Assembly (NCBI GenBank): GCA_027533425.1
Contig: JAPZUD010000001.1
Location: forward strand, 1-64,000
DNA from: Beijerinckiaceae bacterium
Lineage (GTDB): Bacteria > Pseudomonadota > Alphaproteobacteria > Rhizobiales > Beijerinckiaceae
Length of the DNA: 64,000 bases
Direction: 5' to 3'
Shown: one piece after another, positions 1 to 8,331 of the stretch
Numbering within the stretch: position 1 is the stretch's first letter
Layout: the number at the start of each line of letters is the position of its first letter
Translations under genes and position numbers: made by a program
Notes under the pieces: model-generated
The model's input: the letters and a program-made list of their open reading frames with translations, nothing else
What the model was told of the DNA's origin: nothing
Database searches by the model: none

Positions 1-418
1 AGCACCGCCCCCACTCGGCCCTCGGCAACAGAACGCCCGCCGAGTTCGCCGCACAAATCTCTCTGGAAACCAGGGCCGCATAGGCCCTAAATCAACCCAA
101 GGACTCTCCCCATAACCGGAGGAAAGTCGGGTCTCAGGTCAACTTGGACGAGAAAGTTTGGCTCCTCGAGCTGTCAAGCCACATTGAAGGAAAATCAATG
201 ACTTAACCGGATTTTGCGGGACGGGATCGCTCACTGAATTCTATAGCGAATTTCCGCGCTTCCCCACGCGGATATCCCATTAAGGCTGCTTCAAGTGTCG
301 CAAGTTTATCCTGCGGAGCAACGCGAGAGGGCGGGTGGGCCGCCTGTTTGGGAAATGGCGGTTTAAACTCAGAGTTCTGTATGGCTGGGTTCCCGCGCGT
401 ATTGTGAGTGCAAGCGAT
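1..418. other. gene-free stretch at window start
   Basis: I see no convincing coding region here. Short open frames on both strands lack ribosome binding sites and family-like residues. The one recognisable item is a 23-bp copy of the 3' end of the tRNA-Asn gene at 151-173, annotated separately. The rest may be the edge of an integrated islet or the chromosomal flank beyond it. Confidence 0.5.
151..173. repeat. att-like direct repeat, distal copy
   Basis: This 23-bp stretch matches 1638-1661 except for one missing T in a T-run. The matching copy covers the last 15 nt of tRNA-Asn including CCA, plus about 9 nt downstream. Duplication of a tRNA 3' end a short distance past the gene is the usual mark of tyrosine-integrase insertion, so I read this as a distal attachment site. 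The 1.5 kb between the copies has no integrase. Confidence 0.65.
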
Positions 419-1009
419 ATGGCCAGCTTGAAATCAACCGAGATCGCAAAAGCCCTAAGCTCTGCCAAGGATGAGCGTAGGTTGATGCGGCTGACGACAC
501 GATACGACAACTGGTTCATCTCTGGCTATGTCGTCGGCTTGGGCCCTGGTTTTGTAATGATCTTGGTCGTCAATGATAGGGTCTGGCTCGACGGTTTCGA
601 ATGTCTTCGTCGGAACGACATTGTCGGCGCTGAGAACGATCCGTACGCCGAATTTCAAGAGAGGGCTCTGACGCTACGCGGCGAAACCATCCCTGACATA
701 CCGCCGGTCTCGCTTGTGAACATCGAAGATATGTTGGAAACGGCTGGACGCGCCTTTCCGCTAATCACTGTCCATTGCGAGGCCGAAGACCCGGAGGTCT
801 GCTACATTGGCCACGTGCATGAGGTCCTCGGTGGCGAACTCGTGATGCGAAATGTAACGCCTGCCGCGAAATGGGAACCCGAGCTGGAGCGCTACCCGAC
901 GTCGAGCATTACAAGGGTCGCCTTCGGCGGGGATTACGAGGAAGCTTTGTGGGCTGTAGCTGGAGACCCGCCGTTAGTTGATCAAAGAACGGACTGTATA
1001 GAGCATTGA
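419..1009 (+). CDS. hypothetical protein in tRNA-Asn islet
   Basis: I do not recognise this family. From the ATG at 419 it is a soluble 196-residue protein; the frame stays open upstream to 335, but the segment before 419 reads as basic and unlike the rest. The first 70 residues hold a short beta-rich stretch (TRYDNWFISGYVVG, then VNDRVWLDGFECLR) that could form a small SH3- or Sm-like barrel; this is only an impression. There is no signal peptide or membrane segment. It lies between the two att-like repeats, so it is probably cargo of a mobile islet. No strong Shine-Dalgarno precedes the chosen start, so the N-terminus is uncertain. Confidence 0.6.
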   Translation: MASLKSTEIAKALSSAKDERRLMRLTTRYDNWFISGYVVGLGPGFVMILVVNDRVWLDGFECLRRNDIVGAENDPYAEFQERALTLRGETIPDIPPVSLVNIEDMLETAGRAFPLITVHCEAEDPEVCYIGHVHEVLGGELVMRNVTPAAKWEPELERYPTSSITRVAFGGDYEEALWAVAGDPPLVDQRTDCIEH

Positions 1010-1170
1010 GCAGGCTTTGGGGGGGTATTGCTCGCGCTCCGTTTTATTCCGGACTGGGCGCACCGGATCTCGGCGGTTGGGCATGATTTACCCGTTGTTC
1101 AGCCAGCCAAATTAAAGTCAATGGAATGGCATGCCGAGCAGAAAGGGCCGGCGAACTCCAAGGACCGACC

Positions 1171-1422
1171 ATGACTGATCAAGTCCTGATCATTATCATT
1201 CTCATATGTTCCGGCTTCGTCATCTTCATGCTCTGGCTCCTCAGCAAGCACAGGCGCCAAAAAGACCGGCGTGACCGTCAAGACAGCGGCAGCGGCGGTG
1301 TTGGGGGCGACTCCCCATCAGGCGACGTGGCGGTGCGGGGCAAAAACCGCGCGAGCGACGGCGATGGCGATTCCGCTTGGGGTGGCGGCGATGGTGGCGG
1401 CGGTGGTGGCGGCGGAGATTGA
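1171..1422 (+). CDS. small membrane protein with Gly/Asp-rich tail
   Basis: An 83-residue protein. The ATG at 1171 follows AAGGA (in AAGGACCGACC), which favours it over the in-frame ATG at 1126. Residues 5-23 form one hydrophobic helix (VLIIIILICSGFVIFML), followed by a basic patch (KHRRQKDRRDR) and a low-complexity tail ending in WGGGDGGGGGGGGD. Positive-inside reasoning puts the tail in the cytoplasm. Small single-span proteins with glycine-rich ends are common in rhizobia but have no assigned function. It lies inside the tRNA-Asn islet. Confidence 0.5.
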   Translation: MTDQVLIIIILICSGFVIFMLWLLSKHRRQKDRRDRQDSGSGGVGGDSPSGDVAVRGKNRASDGDGDSAWGGGDGGGGGGGGD

Positions 1423-1637
1423 CCCGGCGATATGCTGCCCCTTGAAGCTCGAAACCAGCTCCACATGCGGCGAATGTCGGAACTGGTCGACCGGCGTGAC
1501 GCCGCTAAGCCCGAAGCCGGCCGCGACCAGCACCTGTGCGCCGCTGGCGAAACCCTCGGGATCAGAGGAACCATAGGCCACCCGGCCGATCCGCGTTCAA
1601 CGTAACGATCAGCCCAAATGTGTCTCAAACGGATTCA

Positions 1638-1661
1638 AGAAAGTTTTGGCTCCTCGAGCTG
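1638..1661. repeat. att-like direct repeat, tRNA-proximal copy
   Basis: 24 bp spanning the 3' terminus of tRNA-Asn and its immediate downstream flank. It repeats at 151-173 with a single T indel. With that copy it brackets about 1.46 kb. This is the expected geometry of attB split into attL/attR by an element that uses a tRNA 3' end. Confidence 0.65.
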
Positions 1662-1722
1662 GACTCGAACCAGCGACCATTCGATTAACAGTCGAACGCT
1701 CTACCAACTGAGCTATCGAGGA
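1647..1722 (-). tRNA. tRNA-Asn (GTT)
   Basis: A 76-nt cloverleaf on the minus strand. Acceptor TCCTCGA pairs with TCGAGGA; the anticodon stem TTCGA/TCGAA encloses the loop CTGTTAA, giving anticodon GTT; the T-arm carries GGTTCGAGTCC. The discriminator is G and CCA is encoded. Its 3' end is the target of the att-like duplication at 151-173. Confidence 0.96.
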
Positions 1723-1901
1723 ATGAGGCGTGCCGTGTAGCAAAATCCGCAGGGAACGCAAACCTGTTTTCGCGCGCTCGTCCTAAAATTTTCTGAACGC
1801 CGGTCCCGTGCCGCAAAGCGGTCGCAAATTTCGTCGTCAAGCGCTCCCCGCCGCTTGCTTCGGGCGGGCAACTAGGGTTATAGCCGCTCCTCTTCCCGCG
1901 A

Positions 1902-1975
1902 GGCCTCGTGGCGGAGTGGTTACGCAGAGGACTGCAAATCCTTGTACGGGGGTTCGATTCCCTCCGAGGCCTCCA
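1902..1975 (+). tRNA. tRNA-Cys (GCA)
   Basis: A 74-nt cloverleaf. Acceptor GGCCTCG pairs with CGAGGCC; the anticodon loop CTGCAAA gives GCA; the T-arm contains GGTTCGATTCC; the discriminator is U (T1972), as expected for tRNA-Cys; CCA is encoded. It is transcribed away from tRNA-Asn, 179 bp off. Confidence 0.96.
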
Positions 1976-2197
1976 ATTCTCCCGCCCGTCGTCCACTCTG
2001 CCCGCCTTTCGCGCAACATGCGCTCCGGCCAGCCGGGGCCCGTTCCAGCATGCGCAGGTCCGCCCTGCGAAGCCGATGCCACAGGCGGTGGCCCAGGGTC
2101 CTCCGCATTGCTCGAGATGGCTTGCTTTCGCTCCGCGTCTCGCGCAAAAGCGCGGGAGAGGTGCCGCATGGCGGCGAAGGATTCCCGGGGGGCTGAA

Positions 2198-2872
2198 ATG
2201 GACGAGATGCGCAACGCCCGTCGTGTCATGGTGGACAACCAGATCCGGACTTTCGACGTCACGGATCCGGCGGTGCTGCTGGCTTTCGAGACGGTCCCGC
2301 GGGACATGTTCGTCACGCCGGCTGATCGCCGGATTGCCTATTCCGATCGTCCCTTGCAGGTCGGATCCGGACTGGCAGCGCGGCCGATGCTGCCGCCGCT
2401 CATCCTCGCCCGCATGCTGCAGGCGCTTGAAGCCCGTCCGGGCGAAAAGGCGCTCGATGTCCTTGGCGGAACAGGCTATGCCGCCGCCCTTCTCACCGCG
2501 ATGGGGCTGGAGGCGACGCTGCTGGAAGCCGAAGCCGGCCATCTCGAGGCGGCCGGCAAGGCCCTTGCCGCTGCCGGCGCGTCTGTTGCCCTGGCGCCGC
2601 CCATGCCGGGGCTGACGGCGACATCGGGTGTGGCGCTGCCGGCGGGCAGCTTTGACTGCATCCTTCTCAGCGGCGGGACGGAAGTCGAGCCGACCGGCCT
2701 GTTTCCGCTTCTTGCCGAAGGCGGGCGTCTTGCGGTCATCCTGCGCGAGAACGGCGTTTCCCGTGCGATGCTCTATGTCAAGTCGGGTGGAACGATCGGC
2801 CGCCGGCGGATTTTCGATGTCCAGGCGGCGATCCTGCCGGGCTTTGACCGGAAGCCGGTCTTCGAATTCTGA
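2198..2872 (+). CDS. protein-L-isoaspartate O-methyltransferase family protein
   Basis: A 224-residue SAM-dependent methyltransferase of the PIMT (Pcm) family, which methylates L-isoaspartyl residues in damaged proteins. The family N-terminus is visible (ARRVMVDNQIRT, then VPRDMFV), followed by the SAM loop ALDVLGGTGYAAALL at about residues 85-100. In canonical Pcm this loop is GxGTGY; here the first glycine region reads LGGTGY. The short alphaproteobacterial branch of the family, often found just upstream of tolC, lacks much of the canonical C-terminal domain. ATG 2198 gives the family-like start; an in-frame ATG at 2168 has a better Shine-Dalgarno (GAGAGG). True isoaspartate activity is not certain. 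Confidence 0.85.
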   Translation: MDEMRNARRVMVDNQIRTFDVTDPAVLLAFETVPRDMFVTPADRRIAYSDRPLQVGSGLAARPMLPPLILARMLQALEARPGEKALDVLGGTGYAAALLTAMGLEATLLEAEAGHLEAAGKALAAAGASVALAPPMPGLTATSGVALPAGSFDCILLSGGTEVEPTGLFPLLAEGGRLAVILRENGVSRAMLYVKSGGTIGRRRIFDVQAAILPGFDRKPVFEF

Positions 2873-3168
2873 AGCAAGGCCGGCGAGGCTGGAGGGGTGT
2901 TGCTGACGAACCCTGTCAATTGGTCAGCAGTGTTACCTTTTCGTCTCACCCGCACGCTATTATGTTGCCCACCGCGGGCCACGGGTTAACCCGAGGTTTA
3001 CATCCGCCCGGGTGCCGCTAGTAATCGTTCCGGTGGCGGGAATGCGGAGTCGCAAGCGATGCAATTTCGTGTCTCTATCAGCGCGATGGCCCGGATGGGC
3101 TCTACCCGGTCGGCAGGCAGCCTTCTGCCCTCGACCGGGCATGTGGTCATTTTCTGGGTAGCTTGAGC

Positions 3169-4551
3169 ATGAAAAGTCAGGTGTTTCGAAGCGTTGCGAC
3201 GGCTGCCCTTGTGGCCGGAAGTCTTGTTGTGGCCGCTCCGCTCCGCGCTCAGGATCTGAACGCTGCCCTCGCGCATGCCTATATGGCCAATCCGGATCTC
3301 AACGCCCAGCGTGCCAATACCCGCAGCGTCGACGAAGGCGTGCCCACGGCGAAGTCGGGCAACCGCCCGCGCATCACCCTGCAGGGCGATGCCGGCTATA
3401 CGAGCATCGACGGCAAGTCCGGGGGCAATCGTTCGCAGACGGAACTGATGCCGCGCAGTGTCACGCTGTCGGCCTCCCAGACGATCTATAACGGCAACCG
3501 GACCACCAATTCGATCCGCCAGGCGGAGTCGAGCATCTTCGCTTCCCGCGAAACGTTGCGGAATACCGAGCAGAACACGCTGCTCGACGGGGTTACGGCC
3601 TATATGAACGTTGTCCGTGACCAGGCGATCCTGCAGCTGCGTCAGAACAACGTGAATGTCCTTATCGAGCAGGTCCGGCAGACAAAGGACCGCTTCAATG
3701 TCGGCGAAGTGACCCGGACAGACGTCGCCCAGGCCGAAGCACGGCTCGCCGGCGCGCGGTCTGACCTCGCGCTGTCGCAGTCCAACCTGCGCGGCTCGGT
3801 GGCCCGGTTCAAGCAGATCATCGGGATGGAGCCCAAGCGGCTCGGCGCAGTGAAGCCGGTCCCGGCTGCCCGGCTTCCGAAGAACCAGGGCGAGGCCGTC
3901 AACCGTGCGATCAAGGATCATCCGGCGATTGCCGCGGCCCTGCACGGTGTCGATGCGCAATCCCTCCAGGTGAAGATTGTCGAGGGTGAACTCTACCCGA
4001 CAGTCTCGCTCACTGGCTCGCTGGCGCGTCGTTATGATTCCAATACGCAGGGCGACAGTCGAAATGTCGGCTCTGTGCTCGGCACCGTGTCGATCCCGAT
4101 CTATGATGGCGGCTCGACCTATTCCCGGACCCGCGCGGCCAAGGAAACCCTCGGCGAGCGGCGGCTTCAGGTTGATTCGGCCCGTGACCGGGTGATCCAG
4201 GCGGTGGTCGCTTCCTGGGCCCTGATGGAGGCCACCGGCTTCCAGATCGAGGGCGCGAATGCGCAGGTCGCCGCTGCGGAAATCGCGCTGAACGGCGTCC
4301 GCGAGGAAGCCCGCGTCGGTCAGCGGACCACCCTGGATGTGCTGAATGCCCAGCAGGAACTGCTGAATGCGCGGGTCTCGCAGGTCACAGCCCAGCGTGA
4401 CCGGGTTGTGGCCTCCTATGCCCTGCTCTCGGCAACCGGGCAGCTTTCGGCACGGTCGCTCGGCCTCAAGGTTGCGACCTATGATCCGAAAGTGCATTTC
4501 GAGCAGGTCAAGGACAGCTGGCTCGGCCTGCGCACGCCGGGCGGCGAGTGA
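3169..4551 (+). CDS. tolC: TolC family outer membrane efflux protein
   Basis: A 460-residue TolC-type outer membrane factor: a trimeric channel that links inner-membrane type I secretion or RND pumps to the outside. A signal peptide ends at ...APLRAQ (about residue 30), followed by DLNAALAHAYMANPDLNAQRA, typical of TolC repeat 1. The two outer-membrane-efflux repeats follow, with long coiled-coil stretches (REEARVGQRTTLDVLNAQQE near residues 375-395 is the usual second-repeat signature). ATG 3169 is preferred; an in-frame TTG two codons upstream is less likely. It follows the PIMT-like gene, an arrangement common in rhizobia, which suggests conserved synteny rather than functional coupling. 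Confidence 0.93.
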   Translation: MKSQVFRSVATAALVAGSLVVAAPLRAQDLNAALAHAYMANPDLNAQRANTRSVDEGVPTAKSGNRPRITLQGDAGYTSIDGKSGGNRSQTELMPRSVTLSASQTIYNGNRTTNSIRQAESSIFASRETLRNTEQNTLLDGVTAYMNVVRDQAILQLRQNNVNVLIEQVRQTKDRFNVGEVTRTDVAQAEARLAGARSDLALSQSNLRGSVARFKQIIGMEPKRLGAVKPVPAARLPKNQGEAVNRAIKDHPAIAAALHGVDAQSLQVKIVEGELYPTVSLTGSLARRYDSNTQGDSRNVGSVLGTVSIPIYDGGSTYSRTRAAKETLGERRLQVDSARDRVIQAVVASWALMEATGFQIEGANAQVAAAEIALNGVREEARVGQRTTLDVLNAQQELLNARVSQVTAQRDRVVASYALLSATGQLSARSLGLKVATYDPKVHFEQVKDSWLGLRTPGGE

Positions 4552-4738
4552 TATCCCGCGCCGGCCGCGAGGCCGGTGGCCGGGTTGTCCCCATCCAAGC
4601 ACAACTGTCTGACAACGCTGGCTTGATCGCAAGGCTGGCGCTGCCATACTCAAGCGTGTCCGGTGTGATTCTGGAGGGCGGGGTGCCCTCTGTGCGCAGC
4701 CCGGAAGGCTTTGTATTCCCAACGATGGAGCGTCTGTC

Positions 4739-5314
4739 ATGTCCTCGAAATCCGCTTCCCTGCCGGAGAACCGGGACGAAAACGAACCGTCGATGGAAGA
4801 AATCCTCGCCTCCATCCGCAAGATCATCGCGGATGACAGCCTCGGGATGAAAAAGGACGAGCCGGTCCAGAAAAAGGCGGCTGCAAAGAAGGAGCCGCCC
4901 GCGCCCGAACCCGTGCCGGTTGTCGAGGAAGAGCCCGAAGTGCTCGATCTCGCCGAGGTGGCCAAGGTTGCGAGTGCGCCGCAGGTCGTTGAAGTCGAGC
5001 CGGAACCGGAGATGGAGCCGATGCCGGAAGTGATGTTCGAGCCCGCCCCGGTCATGCCGGAGCCCCAGCGCGCGCCGATGAATACGGTCGCTGCCCTCGA
5101 GGAGCGGATCGTCTCCGACAATACCGGCATGCTGGTCGGCCAGGCGTTCCAGACGCTGGCCCGCCATACGGCCATGCCGGCGATCGGCCGCTCGATCGAG
5201 GATGTCGTGGTCGAGATCCTTCGTCCCATGCTGCGCGACTGGATGGACCAGCATCTGCCGGGCATCGTCGAGAAGATGGTCAAGGCCGAGATCGAGCGCG
5301 TCGCCCGCGGCTGA
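4739..5314 (+). CDS. popZ: PopZ / DUF2497 polar organising protein
   Basis: 191 residues with the three-part PopZ layout. A short N-terminal helix (EPSMEEILASIRKIIADD, residues 16-33) recruits client proteins. A long acidic Pro/Glu-rich disordered linker (about 40-110) follows. The conserved C-terminal oligomerisation helices (VEILRPMLRDWMDQHLPGIV) end at the last residue. In Caulobacter and Agrobacterium PopZ forms a pole-specific condensate that anchors the centromere-binding ParB complex and recruits cell-cycle regulators. GGAG lies 10 nt before the ATG. It sits directly upstream of valS, a neighbourhood conserved in many alphaproteobacteria. No truncation is seen. Confidence 0.92.
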   Translation: MSSKSASLPENRDENEPSMEEILASIRKIIADDSLGMKKDEPVQKKAAAKKEPPAPEPVPVVEEEPEVLDLAEVAKVASAPQVVEVEPEPEMEPMPEVMFEPAPVMPEPQRAPMNTVAALEERIVSDNTGMLVGQAFQTLARHTAMPAIGRSIEDVVVEILRPMLRDWMDQHLPGIVEKMVKAEIERVARG

Positions 5315-5390
5315 GGGGCTTAGGCCCCTTTCACGCTGCCATGCGGGAGCTTGAACCCGCGCGTGCATCGAATTACAGGAACCAGAGACA

Positions 5391-5414
5391 AGGGCGCGAA
5401 CCGGCGCCCTTTTT
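5391..5414 (+). terminator. rho-independent terminator after popZ
   Basis: A 7-bp GC-rich stem AGGGCGC/GCGCCCT with a 6-nt loop, running into TTTTT. It lies 77 bp past the popZ stop and 45 bp before valS, so valS probably has its own promoter or depends on read-through. Confidence 0.8.
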
Positions 5415-5459
5415 CAATGGCCCGTCCCCCGGGATGTGGACCGCAGCCGGTGATGGACG

Positions 5460-8276
5460 ATGGAAAAGACGTTTGACCCGAAGCAGATCGAGGCGCGCAT
5501 TGCCCGCGCCTGGGATCAGTCCGATGCCTTCCGGGCCCAGGCGACCGGCCGGGCCAATGCCGAGCCCTTCACCATTGTCATCCCGCCGCCGAATGTCACC
5601 GGCTCGCTCCATATGGGGCATGCGCTCAACAACACGTTGCAGGATATTCTCTGCCGCTACTGGCGCATGAAGGGCCGCGACGTCCTCTGGCAGCCGGGCA
5701 CCGACCATGCCGGCATCGCGACGCAGATGGTGGTGGAGCGCAAGCTGGCTTCCGATGGCAAGCCGGATCGTCGGACCCTCGGTCGTGAGGCCTTCCTGCA
5801 GGAAGTCTGGGACTGGAAGGCGCAATCCGGTGGCACGATCATCAACCAGCTCAAGCGCCTCGGCGCATCGTGTGACTGGTCGCGTGAGCGGTTCACCATG
5901 GATGAAGGCCTGTCCCGGGCCGTTCTCGCCTTCTTCGTGCGTCTGCATGAGAAAGGCCTGCTCTACAAGGACAAGCGCCTCGTCAACTGGGACCCCAAAC
6001 TCCTGACGGCCATCTCCGATCTCGAGGTCGAGCAGAAGGAAGTGAAGGGCAGCTACGCCTGGAAGCGCGGCGAGACCGACAAGGAGGGCAATCCGCGCGG
6101 CTTCGATGCGTCCGCCCTCGGCAAGATCCTCGACCGCGAGCCGGGGGGGCATCTCTACTATCTCGACTATGCCATCGAGGGGATGGCATTCGACCCGGCT
6201 GATCCGGCAACCTTCATCACCGTGGCGACAACGCGCCCCGAGACGATGCTGGGCGATACCGCCATCGCCGTGCATCCGAAGAACGAGCGCCTCGGCCATC
6301 TGATTGGCCGCCAGGCTATCCTGCCGCTGGTCGGCCGGCGAATCCCGATCATCGCCGATGATTATGCCGATCCGGAAAAGGGTACGGGCGCGGTGAAAAT
6401 CACACCGGCCCATGATTTCAACGATTTCGATGTCGGCAAGCGCCATGGCCTCGCCATGGTCAACATGCTCGACAAGGAAGGCCGGATCGACCTTTCGGAC
6501 CCCGCTTTCGCCTCGGGCCTCTCGCCGGAAGCGCAGGCTCTGGCCGGCCGGCCGCGCTTTGAGGCGCGCAAGGCCATCGTGGCCTTCCTCGAGGCCGCCG
6601 GTGTGCTCCGGCAGGTCGAGCCGCATGCCCAGCAGGTGCCGCATGGCGATCGCTCCGGCGTGCCGATCGAGCCGTTCCTGACCGAGCAATGGTATGTCAA
6701 TGTGAAGCCGTTGGCCGCGAGGGCGATGGATTGGGTGCGCTCCGGCGCGATCACCATCCTGCCGGCGAACAAGGAGGCGGATTTCTTCCGCTGGATGGAG
6801 AATATCGAGCCGTGGTGCGTCTCGCGCCAGCTCTGGTGGGGCCATCAGCTTCCGGCCTGGTACGGGCCCGATGGCGGCTATGTTGTGGCCGAGAGCGAAG
6901 CGGAGGCCCGGCGCCAGGCCGAGGCGAAATGGGGCGCCGGCGTCACGCTGACGCGCGATCCCGACGTGCTCGACACCTGGTTCTCCTCCGCACTCTGGCC
7001 GTTCTCGACCCTCGGCTGGCCGGATTCGACGGCCGAACTGGCGAAATACTACCCGACTTCGGTTCTCGTTACCGGCGCGGACATCCTGTTCTTCTGGGTC
7101 GCCCGGATGATGATGGCCTCCGCCGCGCTCGAGCATGAGGGCAAGCCGCTCGATGTGCCGTTCCGGACCGTCTATCTCCATGGTCTCGTCCGGGACGAGA
7201 AGGGCCGGAAAATGTCCAAGAGTGTGGGCAATGTGCTCGATCCGCTCGAGGTCATCGAGGCGATGGGCGCCGATGCGTTGCGCTTCACCATCGCGAGCTT
7301 CGCCGCACAGGGGCGCGACCCCAAGCTCGGCCTGAAGACGGCCGAGGGCTATCGCAACTTCTGCACGAAGCTCTGGAACGCCTCGCGCCTCGCCGAGATG
7401 TATGCCTGCCGGCGCGCGCCCGGCTTCGACCCGGCTGCCGTGACCGGTGCCCTCAATATCTGGGCGATCGGCGAGGCGGACAAGGCCCTGGCCGGCATCG
7501 TGGCGGGCATCGAGGGCTATCGCTTCAACGAGGCCGCGCTGGCGGCCTACAAATTCACCTGGAACACGTTCTGCGACTGGTATCTCGAGCTGGCCAAACC
7601 GGTCCTTCAGGGCGAGGACGGGCCGCTCAAGGCCGAGACGCAGGCGACGACGGCCTTCCTGCTCGATCGCATCGTGATGATGCTGCATCCGTTCATGCCC
7701 TTCATCACCGAGGAATTGTGGCAGGTCTTCGGGGAATGGGCGGGGCAGAAGCCCGGCCTGCTCTGCGTCGAGGCCTGGCCTGCGCCGGTCGGCCGCGATT
7801 CCGCTGCTGCCGAGGCCGAAATCGGCTTCGTCGTCGATCTCATCACCGAAATCCGCTCCGCCCGGGCCGAAATGAATGTGCCGGTCGCCACGCTGGCGCC
7901 GCTGGTCTTTGTCGGGCTCGATGCCATGGCCGAGGCGCGCGTCGGCCGGGCGACGGATGTCCTCAAGCGCCTCGCCCGCGTCTCCGAGGTGCAGTTCGCG
8001 CCCGCTGCGCCGGGCCAGAGCGTCCAGCTCGTGGTGCGCGGCCTCGTGGCCTGCCTGCCGCTGGCGGGGATCATCGACTTTGCCGCCGAGCGCAAGCGCC
8101 TGACGACCGAGCGCGACAAGCTGGTCAAGGATGTCGAGGGCACGATGCGCAAGCTGACCAACCCGGATTTTCTCGCCCGCGCGCCGGAAGAGGTTGTCGA
8201 GGAAAACCGCGAACGCGTCGCCGAGGCGGAAGCCCGGATGGCCAAGATCGACGAGGCGCTTGCCCGCCTCGGGTGA
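5460..8276 (+). CDS. valS: valyl-tRNA synthetase
   Basis: A 938-residue class Ia synthetase that charges tRNA-Val in the cytoplasm. The HIGH-type motif is LHMGH (near residue 50, in PPPNVTGSLHMGH) and the KMSKS motif is intact (GRKMSKSVGN, near 584). The editing domain lies between them (VATTRPETMLGDTA near 255). The anticodon-binding domain follows, and the valine-specific C-terminal coiled coil (ERKRLTTERDKLVKDVE...) ends the protein. Length is normal for bacterial ValS. The start is fixed by the family N-terminus MEKTFDPKQIEARI. Confidence 0.98.
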   Translation: MEKTFDPKQIEARIARAWDQSDAFRAQATGRANAEPFTIVIPPPNVTGSLHMGHALNNTLQDILCRYWRMKGRDVLWQPGTDHAGIATQMVVERKLASDGKPDRRTLGREAFLQEVWDWKAQSGGTIINQLKRLGASCDWSRERFTMDEGLSRAVLAFFVRLHEKGLLYKDKRLVNWDPKLLTAISDLEVEQKEVKGSYAWKRGETDKEGNPRGFDASALGKILDREPGGHLYYLDYAIEGMAFDPADPATFITVATTRPETMLGDTAIAVHPKNERLGHLIGRQAILPLVGRRIPIIADDYADPEKGTGAVKITPAHDFNDFDVGKRHGLAMVNMLDKEGRIDLSDPAFASGLSPEAQALAGRPRFEARKAIVAFLEAAGVLRQVEPHAQQVPHGDRSGVPIEPFLTEQWYVNVKPLAARAMDWVRSGAITILPANKEADFFRWMENIEPWCVSRQLWWGHQLPAWYGPDGGYVVAESEAEARRQAEAKWGAGVTLTRDPDVLDTWFSSALWPFSTLGWPDSTAELAKYYPTSVLVTGADILFFWVARMMMASAALEHEGKPLDVPFRTVYLHGLVRDEKGRKMSKSVGNVLDPLEVIEAMGADALRFTIASFAAQGRDPKLGLKTAEGYRNFCTKLWNASRLAEMYACRRAPGFDPAAVTGALNIWAIGEADKALAGIVAGIEGYRFNEAALAAYKFTWNTFCDWYLELAKPVLQGEDGPLKAETQATTAFLLDRIVMMLHPFMPFITEELWQVFGEWAGQKPGLLCVEAWPAPVGRDSAAAEAEIGFVVDLITEIRSARAEMNVPVATLAPLVFVGLDAMAEARVGRATDVLKRLARVSEVQFAPAAPGQSVQLVVRGLVACLPLAGIIDFAAERKRLTTERDKLVKDVEGTMRKLTNPDFLARAPEEVVEENRERVAEAEARMAKIDEALARLG

Positions 8277-8331
8277 TGCAACCGGCGGTTAGGTTTTGCT
8301 GCTAGGCTGCGGTTCCCGAAAGGACCGCGCC

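Noticed and set aside
1424-1581. Coding-like stretch on the minus strand (YGSSDPEGFASGAQVLVAAG, then SGVTPVDQFRHSPHVEL)
   Set aside because: It looks like a gene fragment, but I recognise no family, it has no clear start, and its 3' half runs antisense to the Gly-rich gene. It is too weak to list as a pseudogene.
5373-7688. Long minus-strand open frame opposite valS
   Set aside because: It is the mirror of a high-GC coding region, rich in Arg/His/Gly, with no domain or ribosome site. Similar long antisense frames opposite tolC, phoD, ilvD, nrdJ and accC were rejected for the same reason.
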